Positions 33,713 through 42,727 of a stretch of 64,000 bases of DNA are shown here, piece by piece. The translations under genes were made by a program, and so were the position numbers. How positions within the stretch are numbered: the stretch's first letter is position 1; the number at the start of each line of letters is the position of its first letter. Below the pieces are notes generated by a model, which saw only the letters and a list, made by a program, of their open reading frames with translations, had not been told where the DNA came from and did no database searches. Source of the DNA: JACZWZ01 sp964194935 (lineage in GTDB: Bacteria; Actinomycetota; Acidimicrobiia; Spongiisociales; UBA11373); assembly GCA_964194935.1 (NCBI GenBank), contig CAXMOL010000067.1:1-64000 (forward strand). The letters are read 5' to 3'.

Positions 33713-35987
33713 GAGACGAATCATCCGCTGGCTGGTTATGGCCGTACTTGTTGCCCTGGTCACCCCTATCGCCCTGGCCCAGTTGGACCTCGCCATTACT
33801 GGACACGTGCGTGAGCACGGTTGGAATGACGAGCAGGTAGACGCACTCACCAACAACGCTTGGATCGTCGACGGCCAAACCCAGATGTACGGGTTCGGCG
33901 ACGACCCGATGAGTCAACCTGGCGTTTCTGAAGAGGAGGCGGCGGGGACCATCCCATTCGCCATTGGAGCCGAGTACGTACTGTTCACCGACGAGCGCTT
34001 CCTACCGCCCGCTGTCTCGGGTACGACCGTCATGCCCGATGGCAAGGTCGTGATTCCGTATGGTGCTGGGCCGATGGAACTCAATGTCGAGTACCTCTGG
34101 GTGTGGGCGGAGTTCAAGGGCGACATCAATTACTTGCAGCCTGGCGCCGGCTACAACATCGGCTGGCCGATCATGGCCCGCGGCGCAACCGGCTGGTCGT
34201 CCCCGTTCCTAGGGGACTCGTGGACCGGTGGCAGCCATATCCCGCACTTCTTCAACGACCCGAATCAAAGTGATCCGGAGTCGGCCTGGACTGCCGGAGT
34301 GTCGATCGTCAACGACAACGGTGGACTCGACGGCTACCAGGGACCGGGCGGAGTGGCCTGGTTCCACGGGAATCAAGCAGGCATGTACATCCCCGCGGAT
34401 CTGTTTATGCAGACCTCCGAGCAGCACATCGAGTCCTACGGGTTCGCTGCCGATTACACCATGGGCGCCCAGTCCCAGTTCGATCCGAGTGCGCCGCGCA
34501 CGGTGACGGTGTTTCCGGGCAACTTTACGGCCGAAGGCCGCCAAGGCGGGCTCGAGCCATTCGACCAGACAGGTCGGTTCCGGATCAATGTCGGCTTCGA
34601 GCCCTACTCCGACATCGTCGACGCCAGTCTGATGTACGACGCAGAGGACCGGTTGTGGGCTGCCCTGACGCCGCTGCGGCGTTGGCCGGCCGAGGATCCC
34701 ACCGGTCACTTCCTTGACGCGTTCTTCTCGATGGGCCTCATATCGGGCATCTCCTATGGCGACATGTCGGGGCCTCTGGTTATCAACGAATTTCACGACG
34801 GCGTCCACAACACTCTCGGATTCAATGACTCGGTGGAGTTCACTCCGTCGCTGGGGTATGTGCTCAATGACGGGTCGCTGAGGATTCGACTCGACTACAG
34901 CTTTAGACAGCTCGAGTCCGACACCGACAAGGTGACGTTGTTCACATCGGGCGCCTTCTGGCGCGATGGGTCGGACGAAAACGGAAGACAGCAAGTGGAC
35001 GCCGAGTGGGAGTTCGACGTGTCGGAGATCCCCATGCTCGACTTCGGCTCACCAGGTGGCCTCTTCGTGACATATGACCTCTTTAATGATGAACAGGTGG
35101 CGCCGCCGGCAGGAAGCGGCGACCCGGAACCGGAGGGATCGACCGACGACGCCGCAGCCGTGACTGACACCACCGGTCCGATTGGATCTTCCGATGAAGA
35201 CGAACCGATCGAAGACCTGGGGCTTGGCCTGATCACAGTTGACCTCGGCGACGACACCTGGGACGGGTGGGGTTGGGGCCTCGCCGGGCTGCTCACGGTG
35301 GCGCTCATCGGACCCATCTTTCTGTGGTTCAAGCCACTCGATTGGTGGACCTGTTGGCTGCCGTGGTTCATCGGAATCTTTGTCTGGACGCCGTTCCTCT
35401 TGGCGTGCTTGTGGTGGGGTAGCCCATCGTGGTGGTGGGTCCCGCTGTTGGCCTGGTACCCGATCATCGGTGGGTACACGTGGTATTGGGCCCGTAACCG
35501 CGACTGGTGGCAGGACGAGTACATCTACTACGTGGGCGGCTATCTCGGCGTTCTCGCGGTGGCGACTGTCGTGGTTGGATCCCCCGAGTGGGGATTGCTC
35601 CTGCCGTTGTACTGGGTGCCGTGGGTCGGCTTCTACGTCTGGTTCCGCGGCCAGCATCAGCCGTGGTGGGAACAGTGGATGTGGGGCGGGACGGCCGTCT
35701 ACGTGGGATGGAACTTCATTTGGGTCGCCGCGCTCACTCCATGGTGGGCCTGGTGGCTCCCAGTGGCGACGGTCGGATTCGTCGGGTGGTGGTTCCCGCG
35801 ACGCGGCTACGAATGGTCGGCGCTCTGGCTGGAGCCCAAGTGGTGCTGGACGCTCCCGTTCGTCCTTCTTCCGTTCTTCCTGTGGTGGATTCCGGTGTGG
35901 GGAGCCTGGTGGTTGATCGTCTTGCTGTTGTTGCTGCTTCTGCTCGTGGGGAGTTTCGGATACCAACGGCGCAGCGAGGACTGGTAG
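33705..35987 (+). CDS. exported protein with an extremely tryptophan-rich multi-pass membrane domain
   Basis: A 760-residue protein of no family I recognise. Residues 1-25 are a signal peptide (IIRWLVMAVLVALVTPIALAQ). Residues 26 to about 470 are an extracytoplasmic, aromatic, Gly/Asp-rich and probably beta-structured region. An acidic linker of about 40 residues (PEPEGSTDDAAAVTD) follows. Residues 516-760 hold about eight to ten membrane segments with 45 tryptophans by my count, about 18 percent, often as WW or WWW at segment ends. Codon usage looks native. It ends in a leucine run and a short basic tail. An envelope or lipid-interface role is inference only. Confidence 0.75.
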   Translation: MTARRIIRWLVMAVLVALVTPIALAQLDLAITGHVREHGWNDEQVDALTNNAWIVDGQTQMYGFGDDPMSQPGVSEEEAAGTIPFAIGAEYVLFTDERFLPPAVSGTTVMPDGKVVIPYGAGPMELNVEYLWVWAEFKGDINYLQPGAGYNIGWPIMARGATGWSSPFLGDSWTGGSHIPHFFNDPNQSDPESAWTAGVSIVNDNGGLDGYQGPGGVAWFHGNQAGMYIPADLFMQTSEQHIESYGFAADYTMGAQSQFDPSAPRTVTVFPGNFTAEGRQGGLEPFDQTGRFRINVGFEPYSDIVDASLMYDAEDRLWAALTPLRRWPAEDPTGHFLDAFFSMGLISGISYGDMSGPLVINEFHDGVHNTLGFNDSVEFTPSLGYVLNDGSLRIRLDYSFRQLESDTDKVTLFTSGAFWRDGSDENGRQQVDAEWEFDVSEIPMLDFGSPGGLFVTYDLFNDEQVAPPAGSGDPEPEGSTDDAAAVTDTTGPIGSSDEDEPIEDLGLGLITVDLGDDTWDGWGWGLAGLLTVALIGPIFLWFKPLDWWTCWLPWFIGIFVWTPFLLACLWWGSPSWWWVPLLAWYPIIGGYTWYWARNRDWWQDEYIYYVGGYLGVLAVATVVVGSPEWGLLLPLYWVPWVGFYVWFRGQHQPWWEQWMWGGTAVYVGWNFIWVAALTPWWAWWLPVATVGFVGWWFPRRGYEWSALWLEPKWCWTLPFVLLPFFLWWIPVWGAWWLIVLLLLLLLLVGSFGYQRRSEDW

Positions 35988-36002
35988 CCACCCGCTCAGT
36001 TG

Positions 36003-36040
36003 TCAGGTTCTTGCCGGATCGCTGGATACCGGCAGCCTGA
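36003..36040. terminator. hairpin between convergent genes, probable bidirectional terminator
   Basis: TCAGG and CCTGA flank an inner stem TGCCGG/CCGGCA with an 11-nt loop and a small internal bulge. It lies between the Trp-rich gene and the SDR gene, which converge here. Confidence 0.5.
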
Positions 36041-36047
36041 GACGCTC

Positions 36048-36755
36048 CTAGGTCCCGCCGTATACCGGGATCATCGCCCCATTTATCACGGACGACTCTT
36101 CAGAGGCCAGGAAGTCGATCACTGCCGCGATCTCGCCCGGTGTGGGCCAGTCCACATAGTTTGCGAACGGGACAACCTGACGGAAGGCCGGAGTATCGAT
36201 GAGCGCAGGCAGGACCACATTCGAGGTCACGTTGGCGTCGGAGACCTCTTCCGCAATGGACCTCGCCAGGGCTATAACCCCGGCCTTGGCGACGTTGTAC
36301 ATGGCCTGGCCTGTGGGGGGGTCGATCGCCGAGCGGCTTCCCACCATGACGATGCGACCCCATTGCGCGGCGCGCAGGTGGGGAAGTGCCGCCCGCGCCG
36401 CGTAGAAGGAAGGCCGGAGGTTCAGGTCGACCATTCGCTCGAACCGGAGGTCGTCGGTCTCTTCTACGTCGCGGCCCCCGGACCATCCACCAACAAGGCA
36501 CGCGAGGACGTTTAGCCCCCCAAAGGTCTCGACCACTTCCTGCACGAAGGCATTTACCGCCTCTGGGTCGGTGCAGTCGACGCGCTTGAGGATGAGCCTG
36601 TCTTCTGGGAGACGGAGGAACTCTTCTACCTCATTGGCCTCTTCGGGGACGAGATAGCTGAGCGCGATCCGAAAGCCACGCTCTGCCAAGCGAGCCGCTA
36701 CTTCTCTTCCCAGCCCACCGGTTCCTCCAGTGAGCACTGCAACAGGGTCTGACAC
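36048..36755 (-). CDS. short-chain dehydrogenase/reductase (classical SDR)
   Basis: About 235 residues. The Rossmann motif is VLTGGTGGLGREVAARL, the catalytic serine is in VMVGSRSAID, and the YxxxK pair is in AMYNVAKAGVIAL. A beta-strand sequence DRLILKRVDCTDPEAV gives the adenine-binding acidic residue. Substrate and cofactor preference are unknown. The GTG at 36755 has GAGGA 5 nt upstream and begins close to the first beta strand. An ATG at 36782 adds 9 residues and cannot be excluded. Confidence 0.87.
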   Translation of the reverse strand: MSDPVAVLTGGTGGLGREVAARLAERGFRIALSYLVPEEANEVEEFLRLPEDRLILKRVDCTDPEAVNAFVQEVVETFGGLNVLACLVGGWSGGRDVEETDDLRFERMVDLNLRPSFYAARAALPHLRAAQWGRIVMVGSRSAIDPPTGQAMYNVAKAGVIALARSIAEEVSDANVTSNVVLPALIDTPAFRQVVPFANYVDWPTPGEIAAVIDFLASEESSVINGAMIPVYGGT

Positions 36756-36838
36756 GTTGTTCCTCGAGAGCTCCGGGGTCATGGTACAAGCCGCGTTGCT
36801 AGTCTCGGTGTTGGGAGCGAAATCCCTCTGGAGGATGT

Positions 36839-38059
36839 ATGGCGGAGATCACACTTGAGCAACTGGGCAAGATCTACGACGACGGGACCCGTGCGGTCGG
36901 AGACGTAAACCTCACGATCACAGACGGCGAGTTCCTGGTGCTCGTTGGCCCATCCGGTTGTGGCAAGTCGACGATCCTGCGGATGATCGCCGGGCTCGAG
37001 GACATCTCCGAAGGCAAGATGATGATCGGTGACGTTGTCGTAAACGATGTCACTTCAAAGGATCGCGATATCGCGATGGTCTTCCAGAACTATGCCTTGT
37101 ACCCCCATATGTCCGTGTTCGACAACATGGCTTTCGGGCTGAAGCTCCGCAAGATGGACAAGGGCGAGATCGAGCGCAGGGTCAACGAGGCTGCACAGGT
37201 GCTCGAGATCACCGATTTGTTGGACCGTAAGCCAAAAGCGCTTTCAGGTGGCCAACGGCAGAGGGTCGCGATGGGACGGGCCATCGTGCGCGAACCAAGC
37301 GCCTTTTTGATGGACGAGCCGCTCTCCAATCTGGATGCCAAGCTGCGAGTGCAGATGCGTACAGAGTTGGGGCGGCTCCATGCCCGTCTGGCTACTACAA
37401 CCGTATACGTCACCCACGATCAGGTGGAGGCGATGACTTTGGGCCATCGGGTTGCGGTGCTCAAGCCCGTCAGCAAGCAGCGGCCCGACAACCTGCAACA
37501 GGTGGCTCCTCCCGCAGAGCTATTCCACAACCCCCGGAATTTGTTCGTGGCCGGGTTCATCGGAAGTCCGTCGATGAATATGGTCAGCGGTCGCCTGGAG
37601 GGCTCGGCTGGTTCGGTAACTGCTGTCTTCGGTAACCATCGGATCGAGGTCCTCCAGAGGGCCATTGATCGGCATTCAGGGATCGAATCCTTCATGAACA
37701 AGGAACTGGTCATAGGTATTCGTCCTGGCGACTTTGAGCATGCCAGCGTTGCCGGCGACGGTGCCGGGCGAACGATGACTGTCACTGCCGATGTGACCGA
37801 GGTGCTCGGATCGGAGACGTTTATCCATTACGAGGTCGACATTCCTCCTGTGGTGACGCCTGATATCGAGGAACTACTCGCCGACACCGGGGCCGATGTT
37901 TCATCACTCGGATCGACCTCCAAGTTTGCATCGCGAATCTCCTCGGATGTCCCCGTCGCTGCCGGTGACAGTGTCGACTTGGTGGTGGACACCGCCAAAC
38001 TCCACTTCTTCGACCCGGCGACCGGTGGCCGCATCGGTTTCCGCGAGGGCAATTACTAG
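36839..38059 (+). CDS. orphan ABC transporter ATPase (UgpC/MalK/MsmK type)
   Basis: A 406-residue sugar-type ABC ATPase. Walker A is GPSGCGKST, the Q-loop is VFQNYALYPHMSVFDNM, the signature is LSGGQRQRVAMGRAIV and Walker B is FLMDEPLSNLDAKLR. The C-terminal third is a TOBE-like regulatory domain. Between the H-loop and the NLFVAGFIGSPSMN segment there is an extra stretch (KPVSKQRPDNLQQVAPP) compared with the usual short linker. No permease or binding protein is nearby, so it may serve several carbohydrate importers. TGGAGG precedes the ATG. Confidence 0.9.
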   Translation: MAEITLEQLGKIYDDGTRAVGDVNLTITDGEFLVLVGPSGCGKSTILRMIAGLEDISEGKMMIGDVVVNDVTSKDRDIAMVFQNYALYPHMSVFDNMAFGLKLRKMDKGEIERRVNEAAQVLEITDLLDRKPKALSGGQRQRVAMGRAIVREPSAFLMDEPLSNLDAKLRVQMRTELGRLHARLATTTVYVTHDQVEAMTLGHRVAVLKPVSKQRPDNLQQVAPPAELFHNPRNLFVAGFIGSPSMNMVSGRLEGSAGSVTAVFGNHRIEVLQRAIDRHSGIESFMNKELVIGIRPGDFEHASVAGDGAGRTMTVTADVTEVLGSETFIHYEVDIPPVVTPDIEELLADTGADVSSLGSTSKFASRISSDVPVAAGDSVDLVVDTAKLHFFDPATGGRIGFREGNY

Positions 38060-38191
38060 GAGTACTCAGTACTCAGTGACAAGCTACGGGGCGAACGGCT
38101 CGACCTTGACTCCGACCGGTTCCAGTCCAGCGATGAGGTCCTGAGCCGAGGATTGCTACTGCTGCCATCAGTTCAGATCAGGGAGATCGGG

Positions 38192-38776
38192 TCAGGACAA
38201 ATGAGGAACCAGCCAGCGTCCGCTCGGTATACCAACCGCCGCAGTCAGATCGGCTGGAGTATCCAACTCGACAATGGTCTCGACCCCGGTGAGCACCTCG
38301 AACGGTTGGGGAATCACCGCCAGGTGGCGGTGGAACGATCCAGGCCCATAGGAGAACTCCACTCGACCCGTAGAACCGAGCAGGTTGGTACCGCCGTCGC
38401 GAGAGGGCGCTATCACCGCGCGGCATTCGGTGATGATCCGGCGTGCCCGGTGCATCGTGGCGACATCGAGCAGCGGTAGATCGCCGTGAACGATGATCCA
38501 CGGGGTGCCATCGGTAGGGAGACCGGCGGCACACGCTGCATTTAGGCCCTGCATGGGATCTGTGACCACCGAGGCCTCGTGTTCGGCTGCCCACTCCGCG
38601 ACGCTCGAATCGCGAGTGACGATCGTCAGGTCGAACCCTCCGTCGCTGCAGGCGACCACTACGTGGTCGGCGACCGCCCTGGCCAGCGACGATCGCTGGT
38701 GTGGCGCAAGGCTCGGCGCAAGGCGGCCTTTGGCGACATCGAAGCCCTTTAGGGGTATGACTGCGGTGGGGTTCAT
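38192..38776 (-). CDS. cofC: 2-phospho-L-lactate / phosphoenolpyruvate guanylyltransferase (F420 biosynthesis)
   Basis: A 194-residue CofC/FbiD. It has the N-terminal nucleotidyl-transferase signature AVIPLKGFDVAKGRLAPSL, DPMQGLNAACAAG, WIIVHGDLPLLDVATM with the metal-binding aspartate, and SRDGGTNLLGS. It couples GTP to 2-phospho-L-lactate or PEP in making the deazaflavin cofactor F420, which implies F420-dependent redox enzymes in this organism. It is divergent from pyruvate kinase, whose substrate PEP is also the FbiD substrate in mycobacteria; that adjacency may be coincidental. Confidence 0.9.
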   Translation of the reverse strand: MNPTAVIPLKGFDVAKGRLAPSLAPHQRSSLARAVADHVVVACSDGGFDLTIVTRDSSVAEWAAEHEASVVTDPMQGLNAACAAGLPTDGTPWIIVHGDLPLLDVATMHRARRIITECRAVIAPSRDGGTNLLGSTGRVEFSYGPGSFHRHLAVIPQPFEVLTGVETIVELDTPADLTAAVGIPSGRWLVPHLS

Positions 38777-38804
38777 GAAGGCAGGTCAGACTAGGGGCGA
38801 CCGG

Positions 38805-38810
38805 TACAGT
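38805..38810 (+). promoter_or_regulatory. -10 hexamer TACAGT of pyk
   Basis: Placed 7 nt before the GTG at 38818 and overlaps the alternative GTG at 38809, so it supports 38818. Confidence 0.45.
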
Positions 38811-38817
38811 GGCCCTC

Positions 38818-40251
38818 GTGCTGCGCCGGACGAAGATCATCGCGACCCTGGGACCCGCAAGCGCTGATCAGGCGACGATCTCGCGGATGGTCGAGGCCGG
38901 TATGGACGTGGCCAGGCTCAATTTCTCTCATGGGACGTTTGAATCTCACGCCGCACTGATCACCGCGGTCCGCGCCGCCTCCGAGGAACACGGTCGAGCG
39001 ATTGCCATCATGCAGGACATCCAGGGGCCGCGTATCAGGGTTGGCACCTTCAGTGGGGGTGTTGTCGAGATCGAGACCGATTCGGAGATTCGACTTGTAG
39101 AGGGGCAGGGCGAAGGCGACGCCGGACTCGTGTGCGTCCAGCACCTGGACAAGGTCGAGCTCGAGGTTGGAGCGCTGATGCTGCTGAGCGACGGCCTCAT
39201 TCGCCTCGAAATCACATCGGCCGAGGGCGACTCGGCAACAGCAAGGGTCGTTGAGGGAGGGACGCTCAGCAATCACAAGGGTGTGGCGTTTCCCGGCGCC
39301 CCGTTGGATCTGCCGGCGATCACAGAAAAGGATGTGGCCGATCTGGCCTTTGGCGTGGAGCAGGGTGTCGACATCGTGGCAGCGTCGTTTGTCACCACCG
39401 GCGATGACATCAAACTCGTGAAGTCACTGGTCGGGGACACTCCGGTGATAGCCAAGATTGAGCGAGTCGCCGCCTACGAGAACCTCGACGACATCTTGGC
39501 GAATGCAGATGGAGCGATGGTCGCCCGCGGCGATCTCGGAATCGAGCTCGGGATTGCGCCTCTGCCTCGGGCGCAAAAAGACATCATCTTTCGGACCAAT
39601 AAGGCGTCCGCGGTATCGATCACTGCAACAGAAATGCTGGAGTCGATGACCTCGTCTCCACGGCCAACTCGCGCCGAGGTGACCGACGTCGCCAACGCGG
39701 TACTCGATGGAACCGATGCGGTGATGTTGTCTGCCGAAACCGCAACCGGGAAGTATCCGGTACGTGCCGTGCGAACCATGGCAGCAGTGTGCGTCGAGGC
39801 CGAGGCGAGCCCCGACTACCCGGCGTCGACCGCGATCGCGTCCGATGCCGAGCCCAGTTTTGCGTCGGCGATTGCTCAGGCAGCTTCGGATGCCGCAACC
39901 AGTCTCGGGCTCGAGTTGATTGTCGCGTTTACTGAAAGCGGATCGACTGCTCGCCTCGTCGCCGACTTTCGCCCCGAAGCCGCGATCATCGCCTTCACGC
40001 CGCAGGAGTCGACCTTCAACCAACTCGCCGTGGTGTGGGGGGGCACGCCACTGCGTTTTCCGACTCTGGAATCGACCGACGAAATGATCGAGGAGGCAGA
40101 GCGTCAACTCCTTGAGCGGGGAATGGTGAAAGCGGGTGGTTGGATGGCGATGGCGGCTGGGATCCCTCCCAACCAGCAAGCTTCCACGAACCTGCTCAAA
40201 CTCCACGTCGTTGGCTCTGGTTCGGACGGGCTACCCGGGTCGCCGGTCTAG
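38818..40251 (+). CDS. pyk: pyruvate kinase
   Basis: A 477-residue glycolytic enzyme converting PEP and ADP to pyruvate and ATP. It has the N-terminal RRTKIIATLGPAS, RLNFSHG, the active-site VAASFVTTGDDIKLVK and VIAKIERVAAYENLDDI with the catalytic lysine, MVARGDLGIELGIA, and ATEMLESM, followed by the C-terminal allosteric domain with TESGSTARLVADFRP. Length is usual. The GTG at 38818 is chosen because a TACAGT -10 sits 7 nt upstream. Confidence 0.96.
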   Translation: MLRRTKIIATLGPASADQATISRMVEAGMDVARLNFSHGTFESHAALITAVRAASEEHGRAIAIMQDIQGPRIRVGTFSGGVVEIETDSEIRLVEGQGEGDAGLVCVQHLDKVELEVGALMLLSDGLIRLEITSAEGDSATARVVEGGTLSNHKGVAFPGAPLDLPAITEKDVADLAFGVEQGVDIVAASFVTTGDDIKLVKSLVGDTPVIAKIERVAAYENLDDILANADGAMVARGDLGIELGIAPLPRAQKDIIFRTNKASAVSITATEMLESMTSSPRPTRAEVTDVANAVLDGTDAVMLSAETATGKYPVRAVRTMAAVCVEAEASPDYPASTAIASDAEPSFASAIAQAASDAATSLGLELIVAFTESGSTARLVADFRPEAAIIAFTPQESTFNQLAVVWGGTPLRFPTLESTDEMIEEAERQLLERGMVKAGGWMAMAAGIPPNQQASTNLLKLHVVGSGSDGLPGSPV

Positions 40252-40316
40252 TGGTCGGCGCGATGGCGTCCATCCAGGGTCTTCTAGGATGAACCGGCTC
40301 GAGGAGGACTGAAGAC

Positions 40317-40613
40317 ATGGGCCAGCCAATCACTGTTTCTGCAGCGACGGTCGATGGGGATATCGCGGTCTTCGACACGGACCGCAGCATCACGGGTCAG
40401 GACGGTGCGACCTTCGGATCCGCCCAGGATGCCGTGGATGCTGGCTCGATTCCCGGCGAGCTGGCAGGGCGCTTGTTTGACGCTGACGATGCTGTTGGCC
40501 ACGTCTTTATCGCATCGAATCAGGTCGTCGTGGGGCGCACCGGAGGCTGGGATGATGCCGCGCTGGCGGCGTCGACCGCGATAATCACCGACTTCTTTGT
40601 GTTCTACGACTGA
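40317..40613 (+). CDS. small protein of unknown function
   Basis: A 98-residue acidic protein. It reads as alternating beta strands and short helices (ITVSAATVDGDIAVFDTDRSITGQDG, then DDAVGHVFIASNQVVVGRTGGW). No membrane segment or cysteine is present and I recognise no family. A strong GAGGAGGA lies 8 nt before the ATG, and TAGGAT further upstream may be the -10. It lies between pyk and the convergent VanW gene, with 4 nt to the latter. Confidence 0.65.
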   Translation: MGQPITVSAATVDGDIAVFDTDRSITGQDGATFGSAQDAVDAGSIPGELAGRLFDADDAVGHVFIASNQVVVGRTGGWDDAALAASTAIITDFFVFYD

Positions 40614-40617
40614 GCGG

Positions 40618-42642
40618 TTATAGCTTGCCGAGCCTGATCGTGACCGTCGTGCCCGGATCGACCCACGTGCCCGGTCCCGGACTCTGCGATCTCACAGTGC
40701 CCACTTGGAGCGGATCGACGACCGGGAAGGAATCCCCGAAGTCCCTCTTGAGTCCCAGGGCGAGGAGTGCGGCCGTCGCCTCTCCCTCGGGGAAGCCACC
40801 GACAAGGGGGACCTGAACCGGGCACTCCACCGCTGCGTCGTACTGGATGTGATCTTCTGGCAGTTCGCACGGGTGGACCTCGTAGATGATGGAGTGGGGG
40901 GCGTATCTCCAAGTCCAGACCTGCACATCGTCTGTGCCGTCGGGATAGGTGATCGTCCGGGTGTCGGTGGCCGTGTAGCCCTGTGCTCCCTCGTCGGTGA
41001 GCTCCTTGTCGCCGGGGTGGAGCTCATCGTTGGGGCTGAGGTATTCCTCGGGTTCGGTATAGGCATAGGGGGCCGAGATGGCGCCGGCGACCTCGATTCC
41101 GCCGTCGTCGCCGAACATCTTCACCGTGACCCTGGTGTCGGTCGCCTCGGTCTTGATGTAGATGGCGTTTTCAGTGTTGTTTCTAAATACGAGGTTGGGC
41201 TCGGGGAACCCGAGAGTCGCTTCCCTCACCACCGGGTACCTCGAAAACTGCAAGGTATGCGGCTTGTGGAACACGTCCTCGAGTCCTGACCAATACACGG
41301 CGTTGTACAGCGTGGTGGTGAATTGGCTGACGCCACCTCCGACGTTGGCCGGGTGGTCGCAGCAGTACACGACCGGTCCGATGATCGCTCCGGCCTCGCG
41401 ATAGCCGTCCTCGAGAGTCCGCTTGCCCACGTGTTCGTTGAGGTTGAACTCTTCGCCGGGCATCACGATCGCGCCGTCTACCTCTTCGGCGATTCTCTTG
41501 ATGTTGATGATCCTGTTTTGGTTCTTCTCGTCGCCGCAGCATGAGTAGTAGGTCTCGGCCGAGTACAACAGGTCTCGAATTCCGAGGGCCGCGGCATCGT
41601 CGGTGGTGAAATCCGGTTCTCTTCCGTCGAGGATGGGGAGAGGCCCGGTCCGGGTGACCGAGGTCGCTGCGTTGTAGACGGCTTCTGGAAGGTTTCCGTC
41701 GTCGATCAGAATCGCGTTGTAGCCGGTGAGAACCAGGGGTACGTCGTCGGGCCGGATGACGACAACGGCGTCGATCGGTTCGGCTTCTATCGCCGCGCGA
41801 ATCGGGTCGAGCCAGCGGGCCAGTGGGCCGAGCTGAAAGAACAGCTCGATTTCGGGCTCGAGGGCGGTTCCGATCTGGCGGCTCGACACCGCATTGGCCA
41901 GGACAGATGGCGGGAATGTCACCGAGATCTCAGGAAGGATTCGACCCAGTGTTACCGGTTGTGAAATGAGTTCTTCGGCGCGCTTGACGGTGAGATCTAC
42001 CTGCTCGTCGGTGACGATAGGCACCCGGAATTCAGTCACAGCTTGGACGATCCCGCGATTGGAACCGAGAACCTGGGCTTCGATGAGATCGGCCGTTGCC
42101 TCGAAATCCAATCCTGTTCCTGGCTCAGGGTATATGGGGGTGACCGTGGTGCCGGAAAAGACGATCCCGCCATCTGTGGGTGGCGTTGTGATTGCCTGCG
42201 TTTCCCAAGTCTTCAGCAGCAGGAGGAGCGTCTGGCGGTCGTAGCTCGATTCGAAGGAGACTTCGAGAGGACCGCCGCCGAAGTGACTAAGCCACCAACC
42301 CAACTCGGTTACAAAGCCGCCATCACGACCGTGGGCAAGAGCTTCTTCGAGGATGGCCTCTTCGTTTATCCGATAGCTGAGCTCACTCGGGAGCAACGTA
42401 AAGGTCGTTTCATCGATCACAACGTCGATGGGTTCGGCTGCCAGACGTGTCTCGATTCTGGAGATCACTGCCTGTGCGGCCTGCACCTCGAGCCCACCCA
42501 GGTCGACACCAGCGACGGTGACCTGGCCCAGAATCTCGCCGTCATTGCTGGCGCGGTCCATCGCAAAGACCACCGACACCCATGTCAGCAAGACGATGGG
42601 AACGGCGACAACAAGTATTGCGATTCGAAGGTTTCGAGACAT
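40618..42642 (-). CDS. VanW family protein with C-terminal PASTA domain, altered cysteine pattern
   Basis: A 674-residue envelope protein. One N-terminal membrane helix (IAILVVAVPIVLLTWVSVVF) anchors two peptidoglycan-binding-like repeats (about residues 40-330), a VanW domain (ILNIKRIA-like to GFPEPNLVFRN), and a last PASTA-like domain (VPLVGGFPEGEATAALLALG). The usual VanW GGGICQVS-TLYNA appears as GGGVSQFTTTLYNA, losing the cysteine. Two vicinal pairs, YYSCCGDEK and VYCCDHPAN, are present instead. A likely cell-wall binding role. The ATG at 42642 is chosen because it directly precedes the anchor. Confidence 0.85.
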   Translation of the reverse strand: MSRNLRIAILVVAVPIVLLTWVSVVFAMDRASNDGEILGQVTVAGVDLGGLEVQAAQAVISRIETRLAAEPIDVVIDETTFTLLPSELSYRINEEAILEEALAHGRDGGFVTELGWWLSHFGGGPLEVSFESSYDRQTLLLLLKTWETQAITTPPTDGGIVFSGTTVTPIYPEPGTGLDFEATADLIEAQVLGSNRGIVQAVTEFRVPIVTDEQVDLTVKRAEELISQPVTLGRILPEISVTFPPSVLANAVSSRQIGTALEPEIELFFQLGPLARWLDPIRAAIEAEPIDAVVVIRPDDVPLVLTGYNAILIDDGNLPEAVYNAATSVTRTGPLPILDGREPDFTTDDAAALGIRDLLYSAETYYSCCGDEKNQNRIINIKRIAEEVDGAIVMPGEEFNLNEHVGKRTLEDGYREAGAIIGPVVYCCDHPANVGGGVSQFTTTLYNAVYWSGLEDVFHKPHTLQFSRYPVVREATLGFPEPNLVFRNNTENAIYIKTEATDTRVTVKMFGDDGGIEVAGAISAPYAYTEPEEYLSPNDELHPGDKELTDEGAQGYTATDTRTITYPDGTDDVQVWTWRYAPHSIIYEVHPCELPEDHIQYDAAVECPVQVPLVGGFPEGEATAALLALGLKRDFGDSFPVVDPLQVGTVRSQSPGPGTWVDPGTTVTIRLGKL

Positions 42643-42714
42643 CAAACTCAGTGGGGCGGGATGCGAGATTGTACCTGGGACCGCGGAATGTGGACTCAAT
42701 TGGCGGGTCGTCCC

Positions 42715-42720
42715 TACCAT
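42715..42720 (+). promoter_or_regulatory. -10 hexamer TACCAT of the RecB-like nuclease
   Basis: Placed 7 nt before the ATG at 42728. Confidence 0.45.
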
Positions 42721-42727
42721 CGTCGCA

